Source: Chloroflexota bacterium (GTDB lineage: Bacteria; Chloroflexota; Limnocylindria; Limnocylindrales; CSP1-4). Taken from it: a DNA stretch of 39,492 bases. The translations under genes were made by a program, and so were the position numbers. This document shows, piece after piece, positions 32,206 to 39,492 of this stretch; position 1 is the stretch's first letter; each line of letters begins with the position of its first letter. The notes beneath the pieces are model-generated. The model was not told the origin of the DNA. It ran no database searches and was given only the letters and a program-made list of their open reading frames with translations. The stretch is from the NCBI GenBank assembly GCA_021802825.1, contig JAJZRG010000030.1:1-39492 (forward strand), written 5' to 3'.

Positions 32206-32362
32206 CCACGCGGCCGCGCCTGAGCCGACTCACCGTGGGGTTTAACGGCAGGTCGATGAGCACGGCTCTGGAGCGAAACCCGTGGTTGGCCGCACGAGTG
32301 ATGCTCGGCGGCCTGCGTTTCAACACAGAGCTGTGTCGGCCGGGAACGAGCGCGCCCGGACC

Positions 32363-33610
32363 CTACGCCTTCGCGTACCGCCGGTCCACGTAGTCCTCAA
32401 GCAGCTCGATGAACTCGGCGACGATGCGGTCGCCCCGCAGCGTCCGGTCGAGCTTGCCGTCCACGAACACCGGCGCCACCGGCGCCTCGAACGTCCCCGG
32501 CAGCGAGATCCCGATGTCGGCGTGCTTCGACTCGCCGGGCCCGTTGACCACGCAGCCCATGACTGCGACCCGGAGCTCCTCCACGCCAGCGTGCGTCTCG
32601 CGCCACTCGGGCATCCGCGCCCGCAGGTGGCCCGTGATCTCCTGCGCCATCTCCTGGAAGAACGTGGACGTGGTGCGCCCGCACCCGGGACAGGCCGACA
32701 CCTGCGGCAGGAACGAGCGCAGTCCCATCGACTGGAGCACCTGCTGCGCCACCTCCACCTCGAGCTCGCGCCCGGCGCCAGGCTCGGGCGTGAGCGAGAC
32801 GCGGATCGTGTCCCCGATGCCCTCGTTGAGCAGGATCGCGAGGCCCGCGGTGGACGTCACGATGCCCTTCATGCCCATGCCCGCCTCGGTCAGCCCGAGG
32901 TGCAGCGGGTAGTCCGACCGCGGCGCGAGGCGATGGTAGGTATCGACCAGATCGCGGACGCCGGACACCTTCGCCGACAGGATGATCCTGTCGTGGGGCA
33001 GGCCCACCGACTCCGCCAGCTCGGCCGAGCGCATCGCCGACTCGACCATCGCGTCGATCATCACGTCCCGTGCGTCGCGCGGCTCGGCGGTTCTCGCGTT
33101 CGCCTCCATCATCGAGGTCAGCAGGTCCTGGTCGAGCGAGCCCCAGTTGACGCCGATGCGGACGGGCTTGTCGTTCTCCACGGCGACCCGGACGATGGTC
33201 GAGAAGTTCTCGTCGTGGTGCTTGCCGCCGACGTTGCCCGGGTTGATCCGGTACTTCGCCAGGAGGCGCGCGGTCTCGGGGTGGGCCACCAGCAGCTTGT
33301 GCCCGTTGTAGTGGAAGTCGCCGATGACCGGCACGTCCACGCCGAGGTTGTCGCGCAGCTTGCGCATCATCTCGGGCACGGCTGCCGCGGCCTGGTCGGT
33401 GTTGACGGTGACGCGGACGAGCTGCGATCCCGCGTGGGCGAGGCGCGCGATCTGGATCGCGGTCGCGTCGGCGTCCGCGGTGTCCGTGTTGGTCATCGAC
33501 TGGACGACGACCGGGTGCGCGGAGCCCACGATCACGCCTCCGACGTCCACCGAGACCGTGGGACGGCGGACGGGCCGCAGGGACTCGGGCGACAGGGCGG
33601 GCGCGGCCAC
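32363..33610 (-). CDS. ispG: 4-hydroxy-3-methylbut-2-enyl diphosphate synthase (IspG)
   Basis: Penultimate enzyme of the MEP isoprenoid pathway, a 4Fe-4S enzyme. 415 residues. TIM-barrel part begins [13 protein letters not shown], with [28 protein letters not shown] and [10 protein letters not shown]; the cluster-binding part carries C307 and C310 in ACPGCGRT, C353 in [10 protein letters not shown] and E360. Start GTG at 33610, two bases after the rseP stop, with GGGAG seven bases before. Last gene of the tsf operon; its substrate derives from the DXP handled by the nearby dxr product. Confidence 0.97.
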   Translation of the reverse strand: MAAPALSPESLRPVRRPTVSVDVGGVIVGSAHPVVVQSMTNTDTADADATAIQIARLAHAGSQLVRVTVNTDQAAAAVPEMMRKLRDNLGVDVPVIGDFHYNGHKLLVAHPETARLLAKYRINPGNVGGKHHDENFSTIVRVAVENDKPVRIGVNWGSLDQDLLTSMMEANARTAEPRDARDVMIDAMVESAMRSAELAESVGLPHDRIILSAKVSGVRDLVDTYHRLAPRSDYPLHLGLTEAGMGMKGIVTSTAGLAILLNEGIGDTIRVSLTPEPGAGRELEVEVAQQVLQSMGLRSFLPQVSACPGCGRTTSTFFQEMAQEITGHLRARMPEWRETHAGVEELRVAVMGCVVNGPGESKHADIGISLPGTFEAPVAPVFVDGKLDRTLRGDRIVAEFIELLEDYVDRRYAKA

Positions 33611-33612
33611 GG

Positions 33613-34740
33613 TTAGCTCCCGGTCACGCCGCGGATGACGTCGAACACCGTCACCCAGATGAAGAACGCGAACATCGCCAGGAAGCCGATGGCATAGGTC
33701 AGCCGCTCGGCGCGGGTGGAGATCTTGGTCCCGTAGCGAGGGATGGCCTTGAGGGCGATAACGAGCATCCGGCCGCCGTCGAGCGGCGGGAAGGGCAGGG
33801 CGTTGAACAGCGCGAGGTTGGCCGACAGCATCCCCATGAAGTACAGCGTCATGATCGGGCCGCTGTCGCGGAAGATCGACCCCAGGGAGGTGGCGATGCC
33901 GATGGGCCCCGACACGGCGGGCGCCCCCGTGGGGTTGGTCACGATGGACCGCCCGAGATCGGCGAGGCCTCCCAGGATGAGCCCGAACCAGCGCCACGTC
34001 TCGCTCCAGCCGATCCGCACGGCGTCGCCCAGCGAGTGCCCCGTCGTTCCGGGCAGGAACACCGTCTCGAAGCCCAGTGTCGGGTCGGCGGCGCGGACGC
34101 CGAGCGTCCCGTGCGAGTCGTCGACCTGGCTCGGGCTGCGCAGGGTCACCGCCACCTCCGACGTCGTCCCGTCGGCGTGCAGCACCCCGAGCGTCACCGT
34201 CTGGCCGGCGTCGGCGCGGATCGCCTGGAGGATCGTGCCCCCCAGGTACGGCGCGAAGAAGTCGAACCGCTGGCCGTCGAGGCTCACCAGCGCCTCACCA
34301 TTCTTGAGGCCCGCGGCCGCGGCCGGCGAGCCGGCCTCCACGGTGCCGAAGCGGACGCCGACGTAGGGCGTGGCCAGCCAGGCGATGCCCGTGAAGATCA
34401 CCAGCGCCAGCACCACGTTCATCACGACGCCGGCGAGCAGGATGACGAGCTTCTTGGGCAGCCGGGCGCTCGCGAACGAGCGAGGGCCGGGGTCGTCGGC
34501 GCCGTCCTCGTCCTCGAGTTTCACGAAACCGCCGATGGGCAGCCAGTTGAGCGTCCACTCCGTGTCGTGCCACACGCCCAGCACCTTCGCCCGGGGCGGG
34601 AAGCCGAAGCCGAACTCCGGGACACGGATCCCCGCCAGGCGCGCCGTGACGTAATGGCCGAGTTCGTGGAACAGGACGAGCACGCCCAGGACGACGATGA
34701 ACAGGACGGCCGCCTCGAGCGAGTTGATCAGCGTGGTCAT
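33613..34740 (-). CDS. rseP: Site-2 protease RseP/RasP
   Basis: Intramembrane zinc protease releasing membrane-tethered regulators and clearing signal peptides. 375 residues. HELGH at 25-29 in the first membrane segment, FGFGFPPR and FVKLEDED after it, a PDZ domain at about 125-190 ([26 protein letters not shown]), and the LDGG motif at 320-323 in [12 protein letters not shown]. Hydrophobic segments flank all of these. ATG at 34740 overlaps the dxr stop by four bases. One PDZ copy, as in most RasP-type enzymes. Confidence 0.96.
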   Translation of the reverse strand: MTTLINSLEAAVLFIVVLGVLVLFHELGHYVTARLAGIRVPEFGFGFPPRAKVLGVWHDTEWTLNWLPIGGFVKLEDEDGADDPGPRSFASARLPKKLVILLAGVVMNVVLALVIFTGIAWLATPYVGVRFGTVEAGSPAAAAGLKNGEALVSLDGQRFDFFAPYLGGTILQAIRADAGQTVTLGVLHADGTTSEVAVTLRSPSQVDDSHGTLGVRAADPTLGFETVFLPGTTGHSLGDAVRIGWSETWRWFGLILGGLADLGRSIVTNPTGAPAVSGPIGIATSLGSIFRDSGPIMTLYFMGMLSANLALFNALPFPPLDGGRMLVIALKAIPRYGTKISTRAERLTYAIGFLAMFAFFIWVTVFDVIRGVTGS

Positions 34741-35939
34741 GCCGCCTCCACCGGCCCGGCAGCGAACGCCGCCCGCACCTCGCCGTCGAGGGCGACGAGG
34801 GCTGCGATGTCGGGCGCCTGGTCGTCGCCCTCGCCGAAGCGCCGGACCGCCGCCTCCAGCAGGCGCGGGATGCCGTTGAAGTCCAGCGTGCCGTCGAGGA
34901 ACCGCGCAACGGCCACCTCGTCCGCGGCGATCAGCGCGGCCGAGGCGCGGCTGCCCGTCCGGCCCGCTTCGCGGGCGATCCGCAGCGCCGGGAAGCGCGC
35001 TTCGTCCGGCGCGCGGAAGTCCAGCCGGGCCGCCGCCACGAGGTCGAGCGACGCGGCCGACGACGGGAGCCGTTCGGGATACGTGAGGGCGTACTGGATC
35101 GGGAGGCGCATATCGGGGGTGCCCAGCTGGGCCTTCAGTGAGCCGTCGATGAACAGGACGGCGGAGTGGACGACGCTCTGTGGATGGACGACGACGTCGA
35201 TCGCGTCGTAGGCCACATCGTATAGCCAGCGGGCTTCGATCACTTCCAGGCCCTTGTTCGCGAGCGTTGCAGAATCGATGGTGATCTTGGCGCCCATCGA
35301 CCAGTTGGGGTGCCTCAGCGCCCGCTCGGGGGTGGCGGCCGCGATCTCCTCGGCCGACTCGTCGCGGAACGGGCCGCCCGACGCCGTGAGGATCAGCCGC
35401 GCCACCGCGGACCGGCGCTCCCCCACCAGGCACTGCCAGATGGCCGAGTGCTCCGAGTCGATGGGGCGAAGCCACGCCAGCGGTGTCGCGAGCGGGTCGT
35501 GCGGGTCCACGGCCGCGCGCTCCCCCGCGCGCGCCCGTGCCTCGGCCATCACCAGGTGCCCGCCCGAAACCAGCGTCTCCTTGTTGGCCGATGCGACGAC
35601 CTTGCCCGCCCGAAGTGCCGCCAGCACCGGGCGGAGCGAGACGACGCCGCCCGTCCCCACGACCACGATGTCCACGTCGTCGAGAACCGCCATCCGCTCC
35701 AGCGCCTCTCCGCCGCGCCAGCGCTCGGTACCCGCCGGGAGGTCGAGCTGCGTGCCCTCGTCGGCAAGCGACACCGCGGCGGGCCTCAGCCGGCGCGCCT
35801 GCGCCTCCAGCTCTGCGGCGTTGCGGCCCGTGGCAAGGGCGCGGACCTGGAAACGGTCCGCATGCGCCTCGAGCACCTCCACGGTCTGGCGGCCGATGCT
35901 CCCCGTCGAGCCCAGCAGGGCCACGCCAAGGGGCCGCAC
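34737..35939 (-). CDS. dxr: 1-deoxy-D-xylulose 5-phosphate reductoisomerase
   Basis: Converts DXP to MEP with NADPH. GSTGSIG at 10-16, then NKET in ASANKETLVSGG, SEHSAIWQ, TASGGPF and HPNWSMGAKITIDSATLANKG are the family motifs, all intact. The protein has 400 residues if started at the GTG at 35939, one base after the cdsA stop. An in-frame ATG at 35963 would add eight residues and overlap cdsA by 23 bases. I prefer GTG because DXR normally begins a few residues before the nucleotide-binding loop. Confidence 0.96.
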   Translation of the reverse strand: MRPLGVALLGSTGSIGRQTVEVLEAHADRFQVRALATGRNAAELEAQARRLRPAAVSLADEGTQLDLPAGTERWRGGEALERMAVLDDVDIVVVGTGGVVSLRPVLAALRAGKVVASANKETLVSGGHLVMAEARARAGERAAVDPHDPLATPLAWLRPIDSEHSAIWQCLVGERRSAVARLILTASGGPFRDESAEEIAAATPERALRHPNWSMGAKITIDSATLANKGLEVIEARWLYDVAYDAIDVVVHPQSVVHSAVLFIDGSLKAQLGTPDMRLPIQYALTYPERLPSSAASLDLVAAARLDFRAPDEARFPALRIAREAGRTGSRASAALIAADEVAVARFLDGTLDFNGIPRLLEAAVRRFGEGDDQAPDIAALVALDGEVRAAFAAGPVEAA

Positions 35940-35940
35940 C

Positions 35941-36768
35941 TCAGTGGACGAGCGCGGCGACATACAGTGCCACGACGGGGCCGGCGAAGAGGAAGGAGTC
36001 GATCCGGTCGAGCACGCCGCCGTGTCCCGGGATCAGTGTCCCCGAGTCCTTGGCACCGGCTGCGCGCTTGAGCATGGATTCCGCGAGGTCGCCGGCCTGC
36101 GCCGCGAGCCCCAGGAGCGGTCCCAGCGCGAGGCCGCCCAGGGCGTTCTGGCCAAGCGCGCCGAGCATCAGGGCGGTCACGACGGTGGTGGCCACCAGCC
36201 CGCCGACCACGCCCTCGATCGACTTGCTGGGCGAGATGTGGGTGAGGAACTTGTGGCGCCCGATCTGGCGGCCGACCATGTAGGCGCCGGTGTCGAAGCT
36301 CCAGACGCCCAGCACCAGGAGCAGGATCCAGCCCTGCGCAGCGGACAGGACGTGGAGCGGCGCGTCGGCCGGGACGGCCGGGGCGGCGGCTGCGAGGTGC
36401 AGGACGAAGGCGATGAGCCCCACGTACACGGAGCCGAACACCGTTGCCACCCAGGTCACGACCCCGTCGCGCGGGTCCTCGCGCCCGAACGAGCCCACGC
36501 CCGCCAGCACGAAGCCCACGGCCACGAGCAGCAGGCCCTTCTCGCTGCCGGGGGCGACGGCCGCCTCGAGCACCAGCGCCATGGCCAGCGCGGTCCCGAA
36601 CAGCGAGAGCGACGGGAAGCCGGCGGCGCGGAGCAGCCGGAACACCTCGAGGCCACCCAGGAGCGCGACGAGGACCAGCACCGCGGCGATCGCCGGCAGC
36701 CCGATCCACAGCGCGACGACGAGCGGCGGGACGAGGACCAGCGCGGACAGCGTCCGGGTTCGGAGCAC
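35941..36768 (-). CDS. cdsA: Phosphatidate cytidylyltransferase (CDP-diacylglycerol synthase)
   Basis: Makes CDP-diacylglycerol from phosphatidate and CTP, the entry to phospholipid synthesis. 275 residues, about eight hydrophobic segments. The CdsA signature is at the end: GHGGVLDRIDSFLFAGP, and SFDTGAYMVGR with KFLTHISPSKSIEG precedes it. The start is GTG at 36768, six bases after the uppS stop. Sits in the standard uppS-cdsA-dxr order. Confidence 0.96.
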   Translation of the reverse strand: MLRTRTLSALVLVPPLVVALWIGLPAIAAVLVLVALLGGLEVFRLLRAAGFPSLSLFGTALAMALVLEAAVAPGSEKGLLLVAVGFVLAGVGSFGREDPRDGVVTWVATVFGSVYVGLIAFVLHLAAAAPAVPADAPLHVLSAAQGWILLLVLGVWSFDTGAYMVGRQIGRHKFLTHISPSKSIEGVVGGLVATTVVTALMLGALGQNALGGLALGPLLGLAAQAGDLAESMLKRAAGAKDSGTLIPGHGGVLDRIDSFLFAGPVVALYVAALVH

Positions 36769-36774
36769 GAGCGT

Positions 36775-37587
36775 CTAGCGACCGAAGCGGCGCGTGCGCC
36801 CGGCGAACTCGAGCAGGGCGGCGTCGAACTCGTGGGCGCCGAAGTCGGGCCAGAGACAGTCGGTGAACACCAGCTCGGCGTATGCGGTCTGCCAGATGAG
36901 GAAGTTGCTCACGCGCTGCTCGCCCCCGGTCCGGAGGAGCAGGTCGGGGTCCGGCAGGCCGGCCGTGTAGAGGGCCTCGCTGACGGTGTGCTCGTCAACC
37001 GCCTCGCGGGCCACGCCCGACGCGACGATCCGCCTGACGGCGTCCACGAGCTCCGTGCGGCCGGCGTAGTTCCAGGCGATGTTGAGGTGCAGTCGCGAGC
37101 CCTCGGCGGTCCGGGCGAGGGCTCCCTGGATGGACGTGCGGGTCTCCTCGGGGAGCTCGTCGAGCCGACCCAGGACCTGCACGTGGACGCCTTGCTCGCG
37201 AAGCTCCTCGGTCTCGTTGGCGATGGCGCGGCCCAGGAGCTCGAACAACCCGCCCACCTCGTCGTCGGAGCGGGCCCAGTTCTCGCGGCTGAACGCGTAG
37301 AGGGTGAGCATCGGGACGCCGCGCCGGACCGCGTGCTGGAGCAGCCTGCGAATGGCCTCGACGCCGGCGGCGTGACCCTCGAAGTCGGTTACCCCGCGCG
37401 CACGGGCCCAGCGCCGGTTGCCGTCCATGATGATCGCCACGTGGCGGGGCAGCTCGTCGGGTGGGACCAGCGGCTCGGGCGCGTGCGCGGAGACGCCAGC
37501 GACCCCGGGCTGCGGCGCTACCTTGTGCGCGAGGGGCGGCGCGTCAGTGGGGCGGGCGATCGGGCGATCGGGCGGCGCCGGGGTCAC
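36775..37587 (-). CDS. uppS: Undecaprenyl diphosphate synthase (cis-prenyltransferase)
   Basis: Makes the C55 lipid carrier for cell-wall synthesis. 270 residues. Catalytic MDGNRRWA with D55, then GHAAGVEAIRRLL, YAFSRENWAR, and the C-terminal RTGGEQRVSNFLIWQTAYAE motif. The first 45 residues are a Pro/Ala-rich extension that most homologues lack, so the true start may be later, although the GTG at 37587 shares its first base with the frr stop and thus fits coupling. Isoprenoid supply comes from the dxr and ispG products of the same operon. Confidence 0.96.
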   Translation of the reverse strand: MTPAPPDRPIARPTDAPPLAHKVAPQPGVAGVSAHAPEPLVPPDELPRHVAIIMDGNRRWARARGVTDFEGHAAGVEAIRRLLQHAVRRGVPMLTLYAFSRENWARSDDEVGGLFELLGRAIANETEELREQGVHVQVLGRLDELPEETRTSIQGALARTAEGSRLHLNIAWNYAGRTELVDAVRRIVASGVAREAVDEHTVSEALYTAGLPDPDLLLRTGGEQRVSNFLIWQTAYAELVFTDCLWPDFGAHEFDAALLEFAGRTRRFGR

Positions 37588-38144
37588 TAGACCTCCAGGA
37601 CCTCCTGCTCCTTGGTGCCACCGAGGCGGTCAACATCAGAGACCACCCGGTCCGTGATCTTCTGGAGCTGCTCCAGCTGCCGGCGGGACTCGTCCGCGCC
37701 CAGCGTGCCGTCGCGCTCCTCCTTCTTGAGGGCGTCCGCGGCCTCGCGGCGGAGGTTGCGGATCTCGACCCTCGCCTCCTCCATCCGCTTGTGGACGCTC
37801 TTGACGATGTCCTTGCGACGCTCCTCGGTGAGCTGCGGGATGTTGAGGCGCACCACGGTGCCGTCCACGTTGGGCATGAGCCCGATGTCGGACTTCATGA
37901 TCGCCTTCTCGATGGCGCCCAGCACGCCGCGATCCCAGGGCTGGATCACGATCTGGTGCGGCTCGGGCACGCTGATCGAGGCCAGCTGGTTGAGCGGCGT
38001 CGGGGTGCCGTAGTACTCGACGTGGATCCGCTCGACGAGGGCCGTGGACGCACGGCCAGTCCGCAGACCGGCGAAATCGCGCTCCATGGCCTCGACGGCG
38101 CGCACCATCTTGTGCTCGGCAGCGGCCAGGACTTCGCTGGTCAT
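37587..38144 (-). CDS. frr: Ribosome recycling factor
   Basis: Splits post-termination ribosomes together with EF-G. 185 residues, the standard length. RTGRAST near 29-35, [42 protein letters not shown], and a helical C-terminal arm with [16 protein letters not shown] at 38144 overlaps the pyrH stop by four bases. Confidence 0.98.
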   Translation of the reverse strand: MTSEVLAAAEHKMVRAVEAMERDFAGLRTGRASTALVERIHVEYYGTPTPLNQLASISVPEPHQIVIQPWDRGVLGAIEKAIMKSDIGLMPNVDGTVVRLNIPQLTEERRKDIVKSVHKRMEEARVEIRNLRREAADALKKEERDGTLGADESRRQLEQLQKITDRVVSDVDRLGGTKEQEVLEV

Positions 38145-38935
38145 CCCGCAACTCCTCCCGTCTCGCCGGTGATGAGGGTGCCCACATGCTCGCCCCGAGC
38201 CACCCTCGTGATGTTCTCCGGCTGGTTGAGGTCGAAGACGACGATGGGCAGGTCGTTCTCCTGGCACAGGGAGACGGCTGCCGCGTCGAGCACCTTGAGC
38301 TGATCGCGCAAGACATCGAGATAGCCGAGGCGCGCGTACCTCGTGGCCGTCGGGACCGTCATCGGATCCGCGTCGTACACACCGTCCACCCTCGTCGCCT
38401 TGAGCAGGACCTCGGCGTTGATCTCCACTGCGCGCAGCGCAGCCGCCGTGTCGGTGGTGAAGTATGGGTTACCCGTGCCCGCGACGAAGATCGTCACGCG
38501 GCCCTTCTCGAGGTGGCGCACCGCCCGGCGGCGGATGTACGGCTCCGCGACCTCGTTCATCGCGATGGCGGACATCACGCGCACGGGGATGCCCACGCGC
38601 TCGATCGCATCCTGGAGCGCGAGGCCGTTCATCACGGTCGCCAGCATGCCGATGTAGTCGCCGGTTGCGCGGTCCATCCCGCGGGCCGCGGCCGCCATGC
38701 CGCGGAAGATGTTGCCGCCCCCGACGACGATGCCCACCTGCACGCCCATGGCGCGGACGTCCGCGACCTGGTGCGCGATGAACGCGCAGAATGCCGGGTC
38801 CACGCCGTACTGGCGCTCGCCGAGGAGGGCCTCGCCCGAGAGCTTGAGCAGGATCCGGCGGTAGCGGAGCGGGCCGGAGTCGGGACCCTCGGTCGGCCCC
38901 TCGCTCTGGCCGGCCGCCCCACCGGAGTCGGTCAC
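38141..38935 (-). CDS. pyrH: Uridylate kinase (UMP kinase)
   Basis: Phosphorylates UMP to UDP; amino-acid kinase fold. 264 residues with about 20 extra, Gly/Ser-rich at the start. LKLSGEAL at 30-37, VGGGNIFRG at 71-79, [36 protein letters not shown], and a uridine-site [15 protein letters not shown] at 38935 overlaps the tsf stop. Confidence 0.98.
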   Translation of the reverse strand: MTDSGGAAGQSEGPTEGPDSGPLRYRRILLKLSGEALLGERQYGVDPAFCAFIAHQVADVRAMGVQVGIVVGGGNIFRGMAAAARGMDRATGDYIGMLATVMNGLALQDAIERVGIPVRVMSAIAMNEVAEPYIRRRAVRHLEKGRVTIFVAGTGNPYFTTDTAAALRAVEINAEVLLKATRVDGVYDADPMTVPTATRYARLGYLDVLRDQLKVLDAAAVSLCQENDLPIVVFDLNQPENITRVARGEHVGTLITGETGGVAG

Positions 38936-39492
38936 ATCTCCTCCCCGAGGGCGAAGCGGACGAACCGCCGGACGCGAATGTTCTCGCCGATCGTGGAGAT
39001 CTTCTGGGTCACGAGGTCGCGCACCGACCGGTCCTCGTCGCGGAAGGGCTGCTCAAGCAGGCAGACCTCCTTGTACCACTTGTTGAGCTGCCCCTCGACG
39101 ATCTTCTCGCGGATCGCCTCGGGCTTGCCGAGCGTCGACTGGTCGGCCAGCAGGGCAGCCCTCTTGGCGCTGAGCACCTCGGCCGGGATGCTGTCCACAT
39201 CCACGTAGAGCGGGGCCAGCCCGGCGACCTGCATCGCGAGGTCGCGGACGAGCTTCTGGAACTCGTCCGTGCGGGCGACGAAGTCGGTCTCGCAGTTGAC
39301 TTCGATGAGCACGCCAACGCGGCCGCCCGTGTGGATGTAGCTCGAGATGAGGCCCTCGCGGGCCTCGCGGCCGGACTTCTTGGCGGCCGCGGCGAGGCCC
39401 CGCTCGCGCAGCAGCGCGACCGCCTTGTCCATGTCGCCGCCGGTCTCGTCGAGCGCGCGCTTGCAGTCCATCATGCCCGCGCCGGTCTTCTC
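38932..39492 (-). CDS. tsf: Elongation factor Ts (5' end beyond window)
   Basis: Nucleotide exchange factor for EF-Tu. The visible 186 codons cover most of the protein: [54 protein letters not shown] and [14 protein letters not shown] at the end. The missing start would add roughly ten residues, preceded by rpsB in the usual order. First visible gene of the tsf-pyrH-frr-uppS-cdsA-dxr-rseP-ispG operon. Confidence 0.98.
   Translation of the reverse strand, partial: EKTGAGMMDCKRALDETGGDMDKAVALLRERGLAAAAKKSGREAREGLISSYIHTGGRVGVLIEVNCETDFVARTDEFQKLVRDLAMQVAGLAPLYVDVDSIPAEVLSAKRAALLADQSTLGKPEAIREKIVEGQLNKWYKEVCLLEQPFRDEDRSVRDLVTQKISTIGENIRVRRFVRFALGEEM

Noticed and set aside
32257..32394. 45-codon plus-strand frame between ccdA and ispG
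   Set aside because: No good ribosome site, and its 3' part overlaps the ispG end antisense; no family resemblance.

Overview
The window is high-GC bacterial chromosome (most start codons are GTG, third codon positions are strongly G/C, and long open antisense frames shadow almost every gene). The housekeeping gene content and order, the RNase J/PNPase pair, the non-mevalonate isoprenoid genes and a xylose locus fit a high-GC Chloroflexota, for example a soil or freshwater Limnocylindria-type lineage. That placement is my inference, since no rRNA is present.

Layout: (1) 1-7300, mostly minus strand: ftsK (3' part cut by the window edge), rnj, a family-4 uracil-DNA glycosylase, asd, a LysR regulator, a tiny possible membrane-peptide gene, an array of four palindromes and a GNAT acetyltransferase. 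(2) 7385-10370, minus: rpsO-pnp. The PNPase is the highlight: a complete DEDDh (DnaQ/RNase T type) 3'-5' exonuclease domain sits between its two RNase PH cores, where the all-alpha linker domain normally lies. (3) 10683-20060: a xylose locus with a lipoprotein binding protein, single-domain ATPase and permease (plus strand), a Gfo/Idh/MocA oxidoreductase, a ROK repressor, and xylB/xylA (minus). It lies between ribF and rpsO, which usually sit next to each other in the nusA-to-pnp cluster. (4) 20116-27230, minus: nusA-ylxR-infB-rbfA-nrnA-truB-ribF, tightly coupled by overlaps. ylxR has no ATG, GTG or TTG start in its frame, and RibF lacks its riboflavin-kinase module. (5) 27553-32205, accessory: a HIT-like protein, repeats and an IS110 transposase remnant, a thioredoxin-fold protein, msrA, and an arsR-dsbA-like-ccdA operon with an operator lying over its promoter. 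(6) 32363-39492, minus: the compact operon tsf-pyrH-frr-uppS-cdsA-dxr-rseP-ispG.

How they work together: the minus-strand blocks supply translation factors (EF-Ts, RRF, IF2, NusA, RbfA, TruB), UMP kinase, lipid and isoprenoid precursors (CdsA, UppS, Dxr, IspG), membrane proteolysis (RseP) and RNA turnover (RNase J, PNPase, NrnA). The xylose block imports and isomerises xylose and phosphorylates xylulose. The accessory block is a thiol/methionine redox module. No CRISPR array, tRNA or rRNA gene was recognised.
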